A stretch of DNA of 64,000 nt from Nautilus pompilius (taxonomy: Eukaryota > Mollusca > Cephalopoda > Nautilida > Nautilidae), in NCBI GenBank assembly GCA_018389105.1, contig JACATO010002204.1, positions 434,001-498,000 of the forward strand. Reading direction: 5' to 3'. Numbering within the stretch: the stretch's first letter is position 1; each line of letters starts with the position of its first letter. Positions 26,601 through 39,539 of this stretch are shown here, in pieces. Position numbers and translations under genes: made by a program. The notes under the pieces were generated by a model. That model saw only the letters and a program-made list of their open reading frames with translations, was not told where the DNA came from and did not search any database.

Positions 26601-29600
26601 TAATAATCAAAATGACATTACTTCTAATTTCTACAAAACTTGCAGATGAGATCATTAATTTACTAACATTTAAAAAATAAAATAAAGAGTAAGTGTTACA
26701 ATTAAAGTGCAGAGTGGTTCTTCAAACAGCAAAGCTGTGAATGGAATTAAATATTGAGGTATTAAAAATTTGCCCCTATTAGGATGCAAAAAGATTTACC
26801 TGAGATTCAGTTTGGGAAAAATTCCAATGAGATATAAATTCGATATTCTATAATTTTCTACCTGAAATTATTTGTTTTAAATTTGATTTAAAGATTTAAA
26901 AAAAAATATCTTCATTTATTTGTCAAAACAAGACAACAGAAGTCCAGTCATCATGTTTCATGTTACCAAATGCCAAAAAATTTAAACAGTACATAAAATA
27001 TGGCAGCAGAAATGTGAACATTGTTTTCTTTCTCAAAAGCACCACACTCCATCCCTCTTAAATATTTGTGGAAATTTAATTTATTCTAGCTCTGCTGCCA
27101 CTAACTCATTTCATTGTATTTCCATCTCCCAACACTAAAGAGCTCTCTATACTGGCTGCCTATTAATGCTTTTTCTAGACTATATTAACACACTGGATCA
27201 CCACTAAGGGCTTCAGCAGACCTCCCAACAACAAGCAATTATCAGAGAGGTTTAAAAGACATGAAAAATTAATTAAAAAACAAACCAAAAATGCACTATC
27301 TATTGCAATTTGTTTCTCTGCAACCTCATTCTTTATGTGTTGATTTATTAAGTATGAAACAATTTGAAGTTAAATAATTAAAAACTGTTCTTCAGTGACT
27401 TAGTACACTCTTGCAGTATAGATGCTCCAAGGCAAAGACTTCATGTTTCCTCACATTAGAACCTAAAGGCTTCTTTTTCTTTCCATAGACAAGTTATAAC
27501 CAAATTTATTCTTTTTCATTTTCCTCTGAATCTGCAGCTACCTTCACCTACGGCTGTTCACCAAAAAATTAACATTCATTCCTTTAGAAAGCTTCTGATA
27601 AATGTACTATATTAAAAAAAAAAAATATTCAATCACTTTTATTTTCCTTTGGGGTAAATTCCAAAGTACCATAAATTCCAATTTCAACTAAGGAAATTAC
27701 ATTTTTATACAGCATATGTAACTTCTATTTTTTTTATTTTTTAAATATATATTTTGGGAATAGGATAAATTCCTTTAATATAAAATCCAGAACTTTCACT
27801 TGAAAATCTAATAAAAATCTAACCCTGCATTGGCCATTTCTACAAAACAGAAGGAAACCAACAAAAACAAATCATGATACTGATAATCACATTTTTTTGT
27901 CTTTTAATGATTACCTGTATGTATACATTTATAATCCAATAAACAAACTGATAAAGCATTCTGATTTTTTTAATGAAAAGAAAATCAGAAATAATTTATT
28001 TTCCAAGCATGACACTGATATGATAACATAGAAATTTAACTGAACTTTAGAAAATATTGTCCATAATCTTTCATTGAATCTATGGGGAAAAAAAGGAAAA
28101 CAGCCACTTTAATCAAAGTTGTGACGTTTTTTGACATTTAAACTTTTCTGAGTCAACATGATTAGCATTCAAGATTAATACAAAGTTAAAGATGGTGACA
28201 AGAACAAGCTTTAGCAGCTAAAGCAGAATGCATTCTCAAAAGGTAATCAAGGTAAATGCTGTTCAATTTGAACTCTTTTGCAGCTACAGACCATCAAGTG
28301 CTCTAAATTTATTAGCTATTTGTGAAATTTTTTCACGCATAAACAGAACAGTGAGAAATATTTGAAAAAAAAAAAAGAAAGAAGAGATAGTTTATAAAAA
28401 GCATTTGTCATGCTTTTTGTTCATTCTAGTATTCATTAACTGTGAATTCCCATGATTCACCCTATCACACTATCCACCAGCTATCCTACTACTGCAGAAG
28501 GCATGCCTGCACTATGTACTGTGCCTACATAATGAAACATTATATTGATTTGACCATTTTATCAGCCAGTTATAAACGCTACTGAATCAATCTACAAACT
28601 AGTTCCTATGAACAACAGCACATCAGTCCAGTTCCCTGTACACTTGCAGCTTTCAATTTTTTGAGCTCAAATGATCAATTAACATAAAAACAAATTCTCC
28701 ATTTTGTTCTAACTTAACAACCAGATTACTGATGGTGATAGAGTGAGCATGCACACACCTGAAGAAAATACATTGCAGCAATATTAATTCTTGTTTTATA
28801 ATCAGCAGTTTTTAATTAGCACTTTAATTGAATTCCCCTGGGTGCAGACTACAAGAGCTCAGACAGACTGACTGCAGTGTTTTACAGTGCAGAGTTCATG
28901 GCTAATTAGGTAACCGTTTTGTTATTGAATGCCAGAAGTCAGTGGGGTTAGGAGGACAGCTACTAGAGAAAAGAGCAATCAACAGTAGAAGAAAACCAAA
29001 CCATAAATATTGATTGGAACACATTGCAAAGCAGGGATTTTACCTCAATATTATAACTGGATCCCCTTGTAAAGGATTTGACCAACAAAGAATCTCAGAC
29101 TCACCCACCACTCCAAGAAGGCATAAATTGTACTATATTTTAGAAGAACCATAGTGAAAAACAATAGCAGTCACAAACATGGAGAACCCCAGTAACTGGT
29201 GTTAATCACAGTTAAGAAAGGATATAGGATTTTTTTCATCACATCACTTTTATACTAGAAAATATTCATTCTTGACTTTTAATCACAAATTTTTTTAATA
29301 TCTTTGTTTTTTTTAAAATTTATCCAGTAAAAGACCAGGGGGGGCTGCAATATTAAGGAAAAAATATGAAAAGCAAAAAATGGTTTCTTGAGATGGAGCT
29401 GGGTGCTGTCAGCCCACTATACCCATACCTGTCAACCTCATACGTTGAAAATCTGGTGCATGTGGTAAAAAACAAAAGGAAAAAAACTGGAAGATAATGA
29501 AACAAAAATTCAAAAAGCAGTTTCTGATACTGATATAAACTACCGTTAACTTTTGTATATATGTCTATGATACGTTGGTTTGAGTTGAAACACCATTTGG

Positions 29601-29965
29601 TATTTTTTTCTCAGTGTTCTTCTTGAAAGTTTTGATCTAAAAGCAGACTATGCTTGCTTCACATGCTCACAAGTTCCAAGAAATTCAGGTGACCAAAATT
29701 AGCTGAAGAAGCGGAAATAGTCTCAATATTTTTGGGAAATTTAAAAAAAAGTAAAAACAACCATTCTGAATGTCTTAAATCAATGTCTCACAGCCAAAAC
29801 AGGTAGGGTTAACATGTATGCACCAAAAACAGAGCCAGTATTAAGATGCTTAAAATTTTTCCATGTGTGCCAGTCTATCAGGTTAATAGTGTTTCACTTT
29901 CACTTAAAACCTCCAAAACAGCTCAAATGTGATTTGCTTTTTCATAGATCTTCGGGAGATGGCTA
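23698..29965. other. Noncoding stretch, no gene seen
   Basis: Only chance frames. It includes one R1 repeat copy, homopolymer runs (for example A runs near 23749-23762), and a poly-C-rich patch near 25770. A block with repeated TAATTA-type sites at 28790-28960 is listed under findings. The frame at 25559-25828 has no recognisable motif. Confidence 0.5.
24838..25030 (+). repeat. Dispersed repeat, family R1, copy 3
   Basis: Carries the same ordered blocks as 690-865 and 10590-10745: GAACTTGCCAATAAAATAAA, a GGAAGATA stretch, CAGTCACATAC, then GTGCACCAATAAATTGATTT. The end block is the best match to copy 2 (CAGTCATATAC, GGCACTAATAAATCGAT). A weaker relative of the end block appears near 44250-44280. 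Confidence 0.4.
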
Positions 29966-29989
29966 GGTTAGGGTTAGGGTTAGGGTTAG
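29966..29989 (+). repeat. Interstitial telomere-type repeat (TTAGGG)4
   Basis: Four units of the metazoan telomere hexamer in register, with GGCTA on the left and TAGCTAGCC on the right. It is far too short to be a telomere. It may mark a repaired double-strand break or the end of a dispersed repeat. Confidence 0.9.
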
Positions 29990-31773
29990 CTAGCCAGAGT
30001 GAATGACCTCCTGGCCATAAGAGCCATTTATAGTCAGAATAATTAAATGACTAAATAAACAAGTTACAAAGAAAACAAACAAACAGTGAAATACTCCAGG
30101 CAATCAGTGTAATATATATGTTGGAAAGGAAGGAGTGCTCTGTCTGCTTATTCAGACTATTACCATCTTCTTGTTGGAACACTACAGTAAAAAAAAAAAT
30201 ATTTGTCAGGAGTGGCCCTTAGAGATGGGAGATAATTTCCTGAATATCAAACTAAGGCTAATAAAAGTGACCAGAACATAGACTTAGCAATTAGGTAATT
30301 AATACAATTATCAAAAATAAAATTATATATATTTTTTTTACTTAAATGTTTACATTTGCATATATAAAGTATTTATAAATTAATAAATTTATCACATACC
30401 AGATTTAATTTATTCACTTTTTAAAATTGTTATTACTCTCATTATATTCTTTTCAATGTTAGTATTATTAACAAACTACGTGAATCCAAGAAAAGATTTT
30501 TCCCATTAGTTTTTTATTTCTGGTATGATTGTGTCTTTTTCAAATAAAAATATTTAAACTACTTGATGCTTGTTTGTATTGTGCTCTTTTGAAAACCACC
30601 AGTAGTTTCTTATGGATTATGTCCACAGATTAAAATTAAGCTCATTGTTCAAGATGAAACCAAAGGAATGTGTACACTGACTCCTTTTGTATGTAAATAA
30701 AATGTGCTGTACTTAGCTATGCAGATTTTATGGTTGCCATTAACCATGTTTTGTTTGGTTGTTTTTAAGTAAATCAGCATCTTTCACATAAACCTAAACA
30801 ATATTTTTCTGTATCTTTTTATTTAACAGATTTAATCTGTCACTTTGTACTGGATATGAACAATTTAGCTACCTTATTGTTTACCATAAATACTAGGAAA
30901 ATACTTTTTTCCAGCATAATCATTTGGTGCAAAGACTGGCATCTGTACTAACAAAAATGTTATGAAAGGAATCAGCTAAGAATCTTGAACAAGTGATGAA
31001 GTGACTGGGCCTACCTAGATTACAACCCAGTTTAAACAGAAGCAAGCTTGGGAGAAAGCTATAAATTGAACAGGACACATAAGTGTAAAAGAGCCATTTC
31101 AGAAAACTGAAGATCTGATTGCTTCTGATTTGGTTCTCAGTCATTATGCTCCCAATAAGCCTGCGGTTAGCCAGAGATATGGCTCCTTATGAATTGAACC
31201 AGGTTATTGGGTCTGACATTGAGTAGAAACGGACTGCTTTTGCCTTAAGGTCTCCCATGTCATCTCGGATAAATTACTTCCAAATTTATAAAGTAGTACT
31301 AAGTATTTTTTGGGAAGAAGTGCATTGATTTCATCACAATAGTTTTCAACAAAGGTCTATGCTGGTAACTCACCATCTGCCTCCTGTTGGCTATAACTGG
31401 ATCCTTTCAAATGAAACATCATCACATTTGAGTCTTTGCTGTAGACATTGAAAACACGTCAAAGTGTCATCAGATAAATATTTTATCCTAATTATTTCTG
31501 CATATGCCTATACCATCAGAAAGTAGAGATGCATGCATGTACTTCATAGTTTATGATTTTCAGTTACATGCACTGAAATTAAGTACAAAACATGGGAGGA
31601 TAGTACATTTTTCACAGTTACTAAATAAAGCATATGGTAAGCTGAGTCCTCAGACAGCAGATTCTTAGATTTATTGTAGTAATAAAAATAAACTGGAAAT
31701 GAAACATTTTATAGTACATATCCATATTAACATCTGAACTTCATTCCCATGTGGTTAAGCAGTTGACTAGCTA

Positions 31774-31805
<32 letters not shown>

Positions 31806-32769
31806 CAATGCACAGATTTTAAATGTATTAAGCAATTTCAATGCCACTGTTAAGAATTCCTAGCTTCTATTGAAATTTAAAAATAGACAGGCAGCTTGAT
31901 AAACTACTGGTCATAGAATAGCAAAGGTGTATGCATGGCACGGGAGAGAACTAATGATGTCTACAACAACATCATCATCATTATCATCAACAACATGGAG
32001 GAGTCAGTTTGCACAAAAGGGGAGAGAACTAGTGGCCTTTACATTGATAACATATTTTCTCAAATCTCAATAAATAAAACACCCAACTAGAAGTTCACGG
32101 TGTAACAAAGACTCACCCACTCAGTACATTAATAATCATAAATACGCATATTTATAATTAATTTTAAATACTCCATATGCATTTCATACTGAATACTTTA
32201 AATATTAGCAAGTAATAGAATTATAGAAGTGGAAACAAAATGTTAAATATGAGTGTGGATTAAGGAAGTCAGGGGGTCAGGAAGTTTTTAGAATTACTGT
32301 TAAAGCTGCCGTCATCAAACCACAAACATTTAGTCTTTTAAATATTTTTTTTTTTAAATAAAAATTATGCTTTCTACTTTTACTACATAATTTGACAAAG
32401 CATTCTAGAAAGATACTACACAGTTAATAAAAAAGCATACTAACTGAGATTTGTTTGCTATTTATCTCATTCTTATGATCCATAGTAATGTATGATGTGG
32501 AAACAGCATAAAAAAAGTTTATGCATTCCTTCTCAATTTCTAAAGATGGAAATCTAAAAGGAGGGCATATTTTCATGAAAAATATCTTCAGTGGTCAAAG
32601 TTTCACCATAAAATTGTTGTAACACATTCTTTCATGCATGTATGAATTTTATGTCACTATATCCAATAATAAATTAATTTATACAGTTCACATGACTACA
32701 AATGTATTCCCAATAGTAAATAAATAGATTTGTTTGTCTTCTTCCTAAATCAAAAATTGATAGCCTCTT
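29990..32769. other. Noncoding stretch, no gene seen
   Basis: Contains a 29-base poly-A run at 31777-31805 and a short ATC-rich patch near 31970-31995. No frame resembles a protein. Confidence 0.5.
31777..31805 (+). repeat. Poly-A run of 29
   Basis: Uninterrupted A run. It could be the tail of a retroposed copy whose body lies upstream, but I see no recognisable SINE or LINE sequence before it. Confidence 0.9.
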
Positions 32770-32935
32770 ATCTCTACAAAGCCATGACAATCTCACACAT
32801 GTAATACTGATAATCTGACATCTACATAGCCCTAATCATTCCATATCTTTGTAGCCCTGACAATCTCACATTTATGTAAACTTGACAATCTTATGTCTGT
32901 AGCCCTGATCATCCAACACTATTCTAAAAAATTAT
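32770..32935 (+). repeat. Minisatellite array, about 25-bp unit, copy A
   Basis: Diverged tandem units with the consensus TGTAGCCCTGACAATCTCAC plus ATCTA. Five to six units are visible (for example at 32850-32875 and 32896-32920). The same unit makes up 34840-35010. The array runs straight into an ATC microsatellite. Confidence 0.75.
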
Positions 32936-32938
32936 AAT

Positions 32939-32941
<3 letters not shown>

Positions 32942-32982
<41 letters not shown>
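32942..32982 (+). repeat. (ATC)n microsatellite
   Basis: About thirteen perfect ATC units, directly after the minisatellite array. Confidence 0.95.
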
Positions 32983-34839
32983 TTAAAATCACAAGATGTG
33001 CATCTTAAAGTCACCTACCAAAGGATCATTTTATAACATAATCAGAAAAATTCCATCATTGAGAATAATAAAATCCAAATCTGCTGCCCATAGCTGGAAA
33101 GCATAAACTTTAATTGTAGTGTACTTAAAGTTAAAGAAACAAACTAAAATAATTTTTTATTCAATCAACTAAATTAATTTAATTTTTAAATTCAAACTTA
33201 CACAGGAGATGGACGTGTACATAATAAGGAGCTAAAATCTGTGCATGCAAGAATGACTGAGAGAGCAGCAGCAACCAGCTAGCAAACAGTAAGCAAATAT
33301 TCTCAACCTATGTAACATTTGTATTAGCTAATAAACTGTACATAAGGGTCATATAAGGGCCTTGCATAATGATCCCAGTCTCATGGCTTATTACCTTTCC
33401 TTAGATTTCAGCCAAAACTTTGTCTGTATTTTTACTTTTATTTGATTTTCTACATTTATCTTTTGACAAACAAGCAAATTAAAACAAACAAATAAGTGAA
33501 TTAACCAGTCAAAGAAAAATTGAAATTGTCAACCTAAGAACTGCATGACTATTAAAAAGTCCAATTGTTCCACTAAAATTATCAGCAGTGGAGTATTGAT
33601 GGCTATGTATGAGATTCAGTAAGTCATGATTTTAAGCAAGGTTTCTGCTATTCAAAAAGAAAAAAAACAGGTGGTGGTTATTATTTTTGTTCTGACTTAA
33701 ATTGGGTCTTCAGAAGTATAAGTTTAAAGCAGCATTATAGCCAGCTGTAATGAATGGGTGCCATTATTCTCTTCATGTTAAAGTCGTTCAGGAGAGAGTA
33801 AGGAACTTTTATGCCCACACTTCTACATCAGAAATTTATCAATAGTGCAGTGCTAAAATGTTACATAAAAAACATAAGCACAAAAAATATGGACATATAA
33901 GGTTGTTTTATTTCAGGTTTTTTTTTTCTTCATTTGGTTTGTGGAAATTTTCTTTAGTTCTCTTTGAAATCTCTACAAAAAAAAACAGAATCAGAATATA
34001 ATTGTCTTTTGAATAACCAAATGGCACATAAAACAAACCAGATGTAAGCACTCATCTCCACTGAACAAGATAGTTAAGAGAAAAGAAAACAAAAAGTAAA
34101 ACTCATTATTGTTGTCAGAAAAATGCAAGGCAATATGGAGGAGTTGATTTCCTGAGCAGAGACTTTGTTAAAGTTAACTAATACACTTATATAGAACCAA
34201 TACAAGAAAGCACATTCATGTATTGTCAGTGATTTCTTTTGCCATCTTAGAAAAAAAGAGAGAGATAACAATTTTCTGAGTTCTAAACATATTGTGCTGT
34301 CTTTGACTAATGGACATCAGCATTACTGGATTTTTCCTGCTCATGCAATTATGTTGACGGTCAACTTTCACTACACTGAACTTTAATTTGAGCTAATTAC
34401 CCCAATTAAGCATTTAATAACACAAGGTTCCCTTTCATTTTTTTTCCCCCTCCATCCTTTTTATCATCATTGTCAAATCATCTTTCTTTCACAACATTTC
34501 ACTAAATCAAAGAGCTGTCTGCAGCCCAAGAACAGAAAGATGCATTAGATGCTGCTGGTGCAGCTAAAATGTTTAAACATTGATTTCGCATTCTAGTTAC
34601 TGACTCAATTTCAAAATATTCTAAACAGATATGTTTCATCTTCACTTAACTTAATTCATAAAATATAATTTTCAATCTTTCAAAATTAAAAACAACTAAA
34701 ATATTTCTGAAATTTTATGAAATTTATATTTAATTCCATAATCATGATTGAAAGTAAAAGAACAAAAAAAACATTAGATAGATGTTGAAAGAAAATTATT
34801 TTTACCTCAGTAATTCCCTGATTTTCCACAACTATTCAA
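32983..34839. other. Noncoding stretch between the two minisatellite arrays
   Basis: No gene seen. The first 150 bp after the ATC run share words such as AAATCCAAATCTGCTG with the sequence after copy B (near 35105), which suggests both arrays are part of one longer dispersed repeat. A block at 34350-34570 carries GCTAATTACC and CAATTAAGC homeobox-type sites. Confidence 0.45.
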
Positions 34840-35010
34840 TGTAGTTGTAACCTGTCTACATCTTTGTCACTATGTCAGTGAAGCCATCACCATTTCACAT
34901 CAATGTCAATTTAGTCCAGATGGTTCCACATCTTTTCCATGAGTCAATGTAACCCTGACCATCTCACATCCATGTAATCTTGATCATTTCACATTTATTC
35001 TATTTTAAAC
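34840..35010 (+). repeat. Minisatellite array, about 25-bp unit, copy B
   Basis: The best units are at 34930-34990 (TGTAACCCTGACCATCTCAC, ATCCATGTAATCTTGATCAT). Outer units are more diverged. It has the same consensus and orientation as copy A, about 2 kb away, so the two are either dispersed copies of one element or products of a local duplication. Confidence 0.7.
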
Positions 35011-37039
35011 AATTATTAAGCCAATATTATTATATTAAATCATCCATCTACCACTTAATTATATAACATGTTTAATCAGAAAGTTTTTATTGCCAAGAAA
35101 TATAAAGCCATCCAAGTCTGCTGTCCTTAATTTTCAAGTGCAAATACAAGAAAGTAAAAATTTAGAGGGCAATGTCAAGTCAAAATGTTACCACGTTACA
35201 GTAAGAAGTTTGAGTCACAGCACAGAAAATCTGTCTTTTAATCAAGCATGTGTTTGTAATCTTCAGACCAAATACACCATCATATTTCATAGCTGCATCT
35301 CAAAATAATTTTGAAGTATAAACAGTATTGATTTGTTGTTGTTGTGTTCTACTAAAAATTCATTGTGCAACTAAATGAAAGTGATAGTAATTGTTGTCCA
35401 CTGTTGTCATTGTTACTTTCTTGACAGCACTTGGTACAGATGTATTTTGAAGTACAAATCATTTAAATCAAAGTTTTAATACCATGTTCATTATTATTTA
35501 GCTAAATGCATCACCTAGTTTTTCATAAAAGCTGGGCGCCAAGGGAAATCACCAATTATTGGTAGCAAACCATTGTCTTCTTTTTCTAAAAGACAAGCAA
35601 ACAACATAACAAACCTTGCAAAGCATAAAATCAACTCACTGCTGATTAATTAGAGCACTCAGGGCAATCTGAAAGAAAATACTGCTTATAGATTTTTTTA
35701 AATTTAGTTCAAAATCCAAAAAAATAGTTTAATGATGTTTATGGAACAAGCCATAGAACTCCTGAACATAATGGCAATTATTTACTTTTTTAAAACATTT
35801 TCATTTGTTAACTCATGCAGGGATTTTACAATAGCAATACTGAAAGAAAGACTGAAACGCTAAAGGGGAAACATTTATTCCTTGAAAACAAACAGGTTGC
35901 AGTAGTTTGACATTTCCCAGATACTTTTGTTGACACTAATAACTTTTTTAACAGAATGCTGATCTTGAATTTTGTGATAATCATGTATTTCATCAGACTG
36001 TTGTTTAAGTCTTAATGGTCATAATATAATGGAAGGAAAGGAAAAAAATGTTCAGTTCTGTAGAAATAGTGAAGGACAGCTAAGTTACAAAAGTTACATG
36101 GTTAATCCAGGTTTGTTGATAAGCATATGATAAAATTGTTTTTATTTTTTCAAATAAAATATTGACTATATAAATAAAAGTTGCTTTTCAAAATTTACCA
36201 CCATAATTAAATAACAGCAATGCATCAAATCATGTCAGAAAACAGTTTTACCATTTAAAATAAATTTTAAATAATTTGTGAACTTTGCCTGTATACTTTC
36301 AATTAAAGCTGATAGTTTTATTATTATCTAATTATAGTCATGCTAGCTACAGGTACATCAGAAACATCTGATTAAGAATTCTTGTATGTTACAGTTAAGT
36401 TTGAGGTTCTCACTCCTGGTTTTCAATTAATAAGTTACTCAATTAGAAAGCAGTTCTATGTTTGTCATAATAGCTGATTTTCAACAAGTAGATTTTATAA
36501 ATCTTCCAAATAATGTTGTCAGGACACATTTCATGTGGCTCTGAGATATACTGTCTGGTGGAAACATAACAAAATGTTTCATGTTACAATAGGTTTTAGG
36601 GTATCAAATTAAAACTGAATATGCCTCCCTCCAAAATGGAAAAAAAAAAAGAGTCATATTTAAGGGTCTATGTTCAAATATTTCAAGGGAAAGTTCACTG
36701 GCAGGAAAACTCTGCAGTCGATATTCCCAGCTACCCATGGAAATTTCTGTGTTTTAAAAATGATAGAAACCCTGCAATGCCTATGATTAATTTTTCTCTT
36801 TTTTTGAGGTGGGGAAGTAAAAATATGAAATCTGAATTGTAAGTCTTCTAGCAGGTAGACAGTTACAGTTTGTGTGTCAAACATTTATAATGACAAACCA
36901 AAAATTTTTCAGACTCTTACTGCTCAGATTCAAAACAATTTTGTTATTCAAAACAAACTTTTATCTTTTAATTGGAATACCCAAATAAATAAACACTTTA
37001 GTTATTACCAGGCAGTAAGTTGTCATGGTTTATACAAGC

Positions 37040-37066
37040 CACACACACACACACACACACACACAC
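37040..37066 (+). repeat. (CA)n microsatellite
   Basis: About thirteen CA units. Confidence 0.95.
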
Positions 37067-38184
37067 AAAGAGGACATGATTATTGGATGTCTTCAGTATA
37101 GATGGCGCCACTTAGTACCAAGAAAAAATAATAAAACAACTTTAAGCCAAAAGAGAGATTTAAATGGAAATGAAATAAAAGTATGATAAAAGTAGGCCAA
37201 ATGGTTGTAGAACTGTTAGAATGAACCAAAGACCTTGGACAAAATGGCAACCCAATTATCTAAAGGATGTCAACTAATCCTTTCCTTCTTTTTGAATTTT
37301 TCATGCTGTTAGTGACCTGCAGAAAAAAAAAGATCTCTTTTCAGAAAGAACGAAATATCAAAATGATAAAGGCTGACATCTCTTATATGAAATGGGTTGA
37401 GGGAAAGAGGAAATTACTTTGGGAATAATCAAATGACTTGCTGATAGAGCATCAAGGCAGCAAATTTCCAAATGGTAGTGTTAATTTTTTAAAAAATTTA
37501 GACACAAAACAATTTTAGAAAAAAACCACATGCAAACACACACACACACATATATAAAGTAAATATTAATTTTCCATGCTTTCCCTTCTCGTTTTATACA
37601 AACCATTTTTCTAAGTTAAAAAATGAGACCAAATTAGAACAACCCTGACGTCTGCTTCATCTAGCTCACCCATCAGGCACCATGAAGTTTCCAACATTAC
37701 AGAGCCACACAACAGAATGTTGATAGCAATAGTATAAATGTTTTGTTCAGGAATGTCAAACTTGGCCTCTATCATCGGCTGCTAACTTGTAATGAGCTTT
37801 TATTAAATTTTGATTAATTAGTTTTAGCTGATGAAATCACAAATTACAGAAAAGAAAAGAAAAAGCAGGGGGAAGAAAGAAAGAAAGAAATCAAGAATGA
37901 AAAATATTGTCTGATTGAATGCTGATCAATTTTCTCATTTTTTATAACTTTCATTTGTCAGTCATTTTCTGTCAGCTTTTGTGGCTGCTTTTTGCAAAGG
38001 CTGTTATTAAAGCCTGATTTATCCAGCAGCAAATCTACTCTTTAATTGTAACTTTCAATTAAAAAAATAAATAAATAAAGCTAAAAAACTTAGTAACAAA
38101 TAATCTGGATTACTTCATTAAATCAGTTTTGTTAATAATCCTATTTTTAAAAATTTACCTATTTTTTTCTATTCTGTTGCTTCA

Positions 38185-38185
38185 T

Positions 38186-38218
<33 letters not shown>
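38185..38218 (+). repeat. (CT)n(CA)n compound microsatellite
   Basis: About nine CT units followed by eight CA units. Confidence 0.95.
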
Positions 38219-39092
38219 TTTCCCATTTTGATTTATTTACACATTCATGTATAGAATTAGGCACAAAATATTGGTGCATGTAGAACTTAGTGATCTGAAC
38301 TTTAAAGTTTTTATAGATACACTGAGAAATAAATATAAATCATAGATAAAATTTTTGTTGATCACATTCGTCAAAAAGTTTTTTTTTTTTTTTACAAAAA
38401 CTGTGTGTGGTTTTCAATCAACTGGAATTTGTGCAGAAATGACTATACAGTAAAATTAATAACTGATTAATATGATTAGTTTCATTAAAAGACTCGGTTC
38501 TTGGGCCTTTATTTAAGACTAATTTTGAGTGGTAGTTAGTGCAATCTACTTGATAAACACGATGGTGGCCAAGATTAGATTGCTGCTGGCAGAAATGTGT
38601 ATTTCTGGTAATTCATTATTTTGTATGGATAGATATTGATGTAGCCCCTTAGTTTCAAGGATGGTCTTAACTTCATTTGATACAAGGTTCCAAATCAGCA
38701 TATGGAAAGTAAGTATTAAACTTTATGTAACAATCTTACCACTAGTTTGCTTGATGACAATAATTCCATAAACAATACAATCTGAATGCTTAGCAACTAG
38801 AACGATATTATCATGGGTGGCCTTAATTTTCTGAGACTAACTGGAAGCCAAAACACATGCTAGTTTAGCATTTAAAGACACACAAAACAGTTTTTAATGC
38901 ATATTATTCATGAAACAACAACAGAATATCTCATATCAATCCTGTGTTGGTTCCTAATCATAGCCGTCAGCATAATATTAATATCCCTAAACCACTAATG
39001 AGCAACAATCACTCGATGGTGAACATATTAATGTCAGCATTGTTAATGATCACAGCTTAAGTTCAAAAGGGAATTTTAGTAAATTTTAAAAT

Positions 39093-39306
39093 GTGCCAAC
39101 CATCATTAAAAATGTGATGTGGAAACTGAAAGCCATAACGAAATTATGACAGAAGAGTACCAGAGATGCTTCAACAAGTGGCAGGAGCACTGGAATCACT
39201 GTGTCCACTCGGGTAGGGACTATTCTGAAGATAAATTTTATTAATTGTTTTGTGCTTTAGTTTTGTATGAATAAATTTAGTCCTGGACCTTTTTGATCAG
39301 ACCTCA
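39093..39306 (+). mobile_element. Mariner 3' fragment, same family as 58008-59176
   Basis: From ATGTGCCAACCATCAT to the terminus CCTTTTTGATCAGACCTCA, then TA at 39307-39308. It aligns base by base with the right arm of the element at 58904-59176. It encodes the transposase tail (words like STRDASTSGRST and INFINCFVL) in shifted frames. The 5' three quarters of the element are missing and I found no partner terminus upstream, so it is a truncated copy. Confidence 0.85.
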
Positions 39307-39539
39307 TATGTATAAAAAGCATATGAATTAAGGTCACCTTACACAGGATTAAAGAGGGCTTCAGAAAGTTAAAGTTTTGAGAAAAACTAACAGTAAACAT
39401 TAAATCCATTACAATTTTATGCACATGTCCAAGAAAACATGGTTTATAAGGAAAAACTTAGACATTTGCCCAGCTATTAATTAACCTTTTATACTACTGT
39501 ATGTACTATGAAAGATACTGTAAGGTGAAACTTTAACAT

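Larger units (their letters stand above)
35011..39092. other. Noncoding stretch, no gene seen
   Basis: Contains CA and CT/CA microsatellites (listed), a 15-base T run at 38379-38393, and a block at 37770-38060 rich in TAATTA- and ATTGT-type sites. No protein-like frame; the frames at 36621-36884 are chance overlaps. Confidence 0.5.

Noticed and set aside
27120-27180. SLYWLPINA word like the LHWLPI motif near the end of LINE proteins
   Set aside because: Only about nine residues match and neighbouring sequence does not continue the family pattern.
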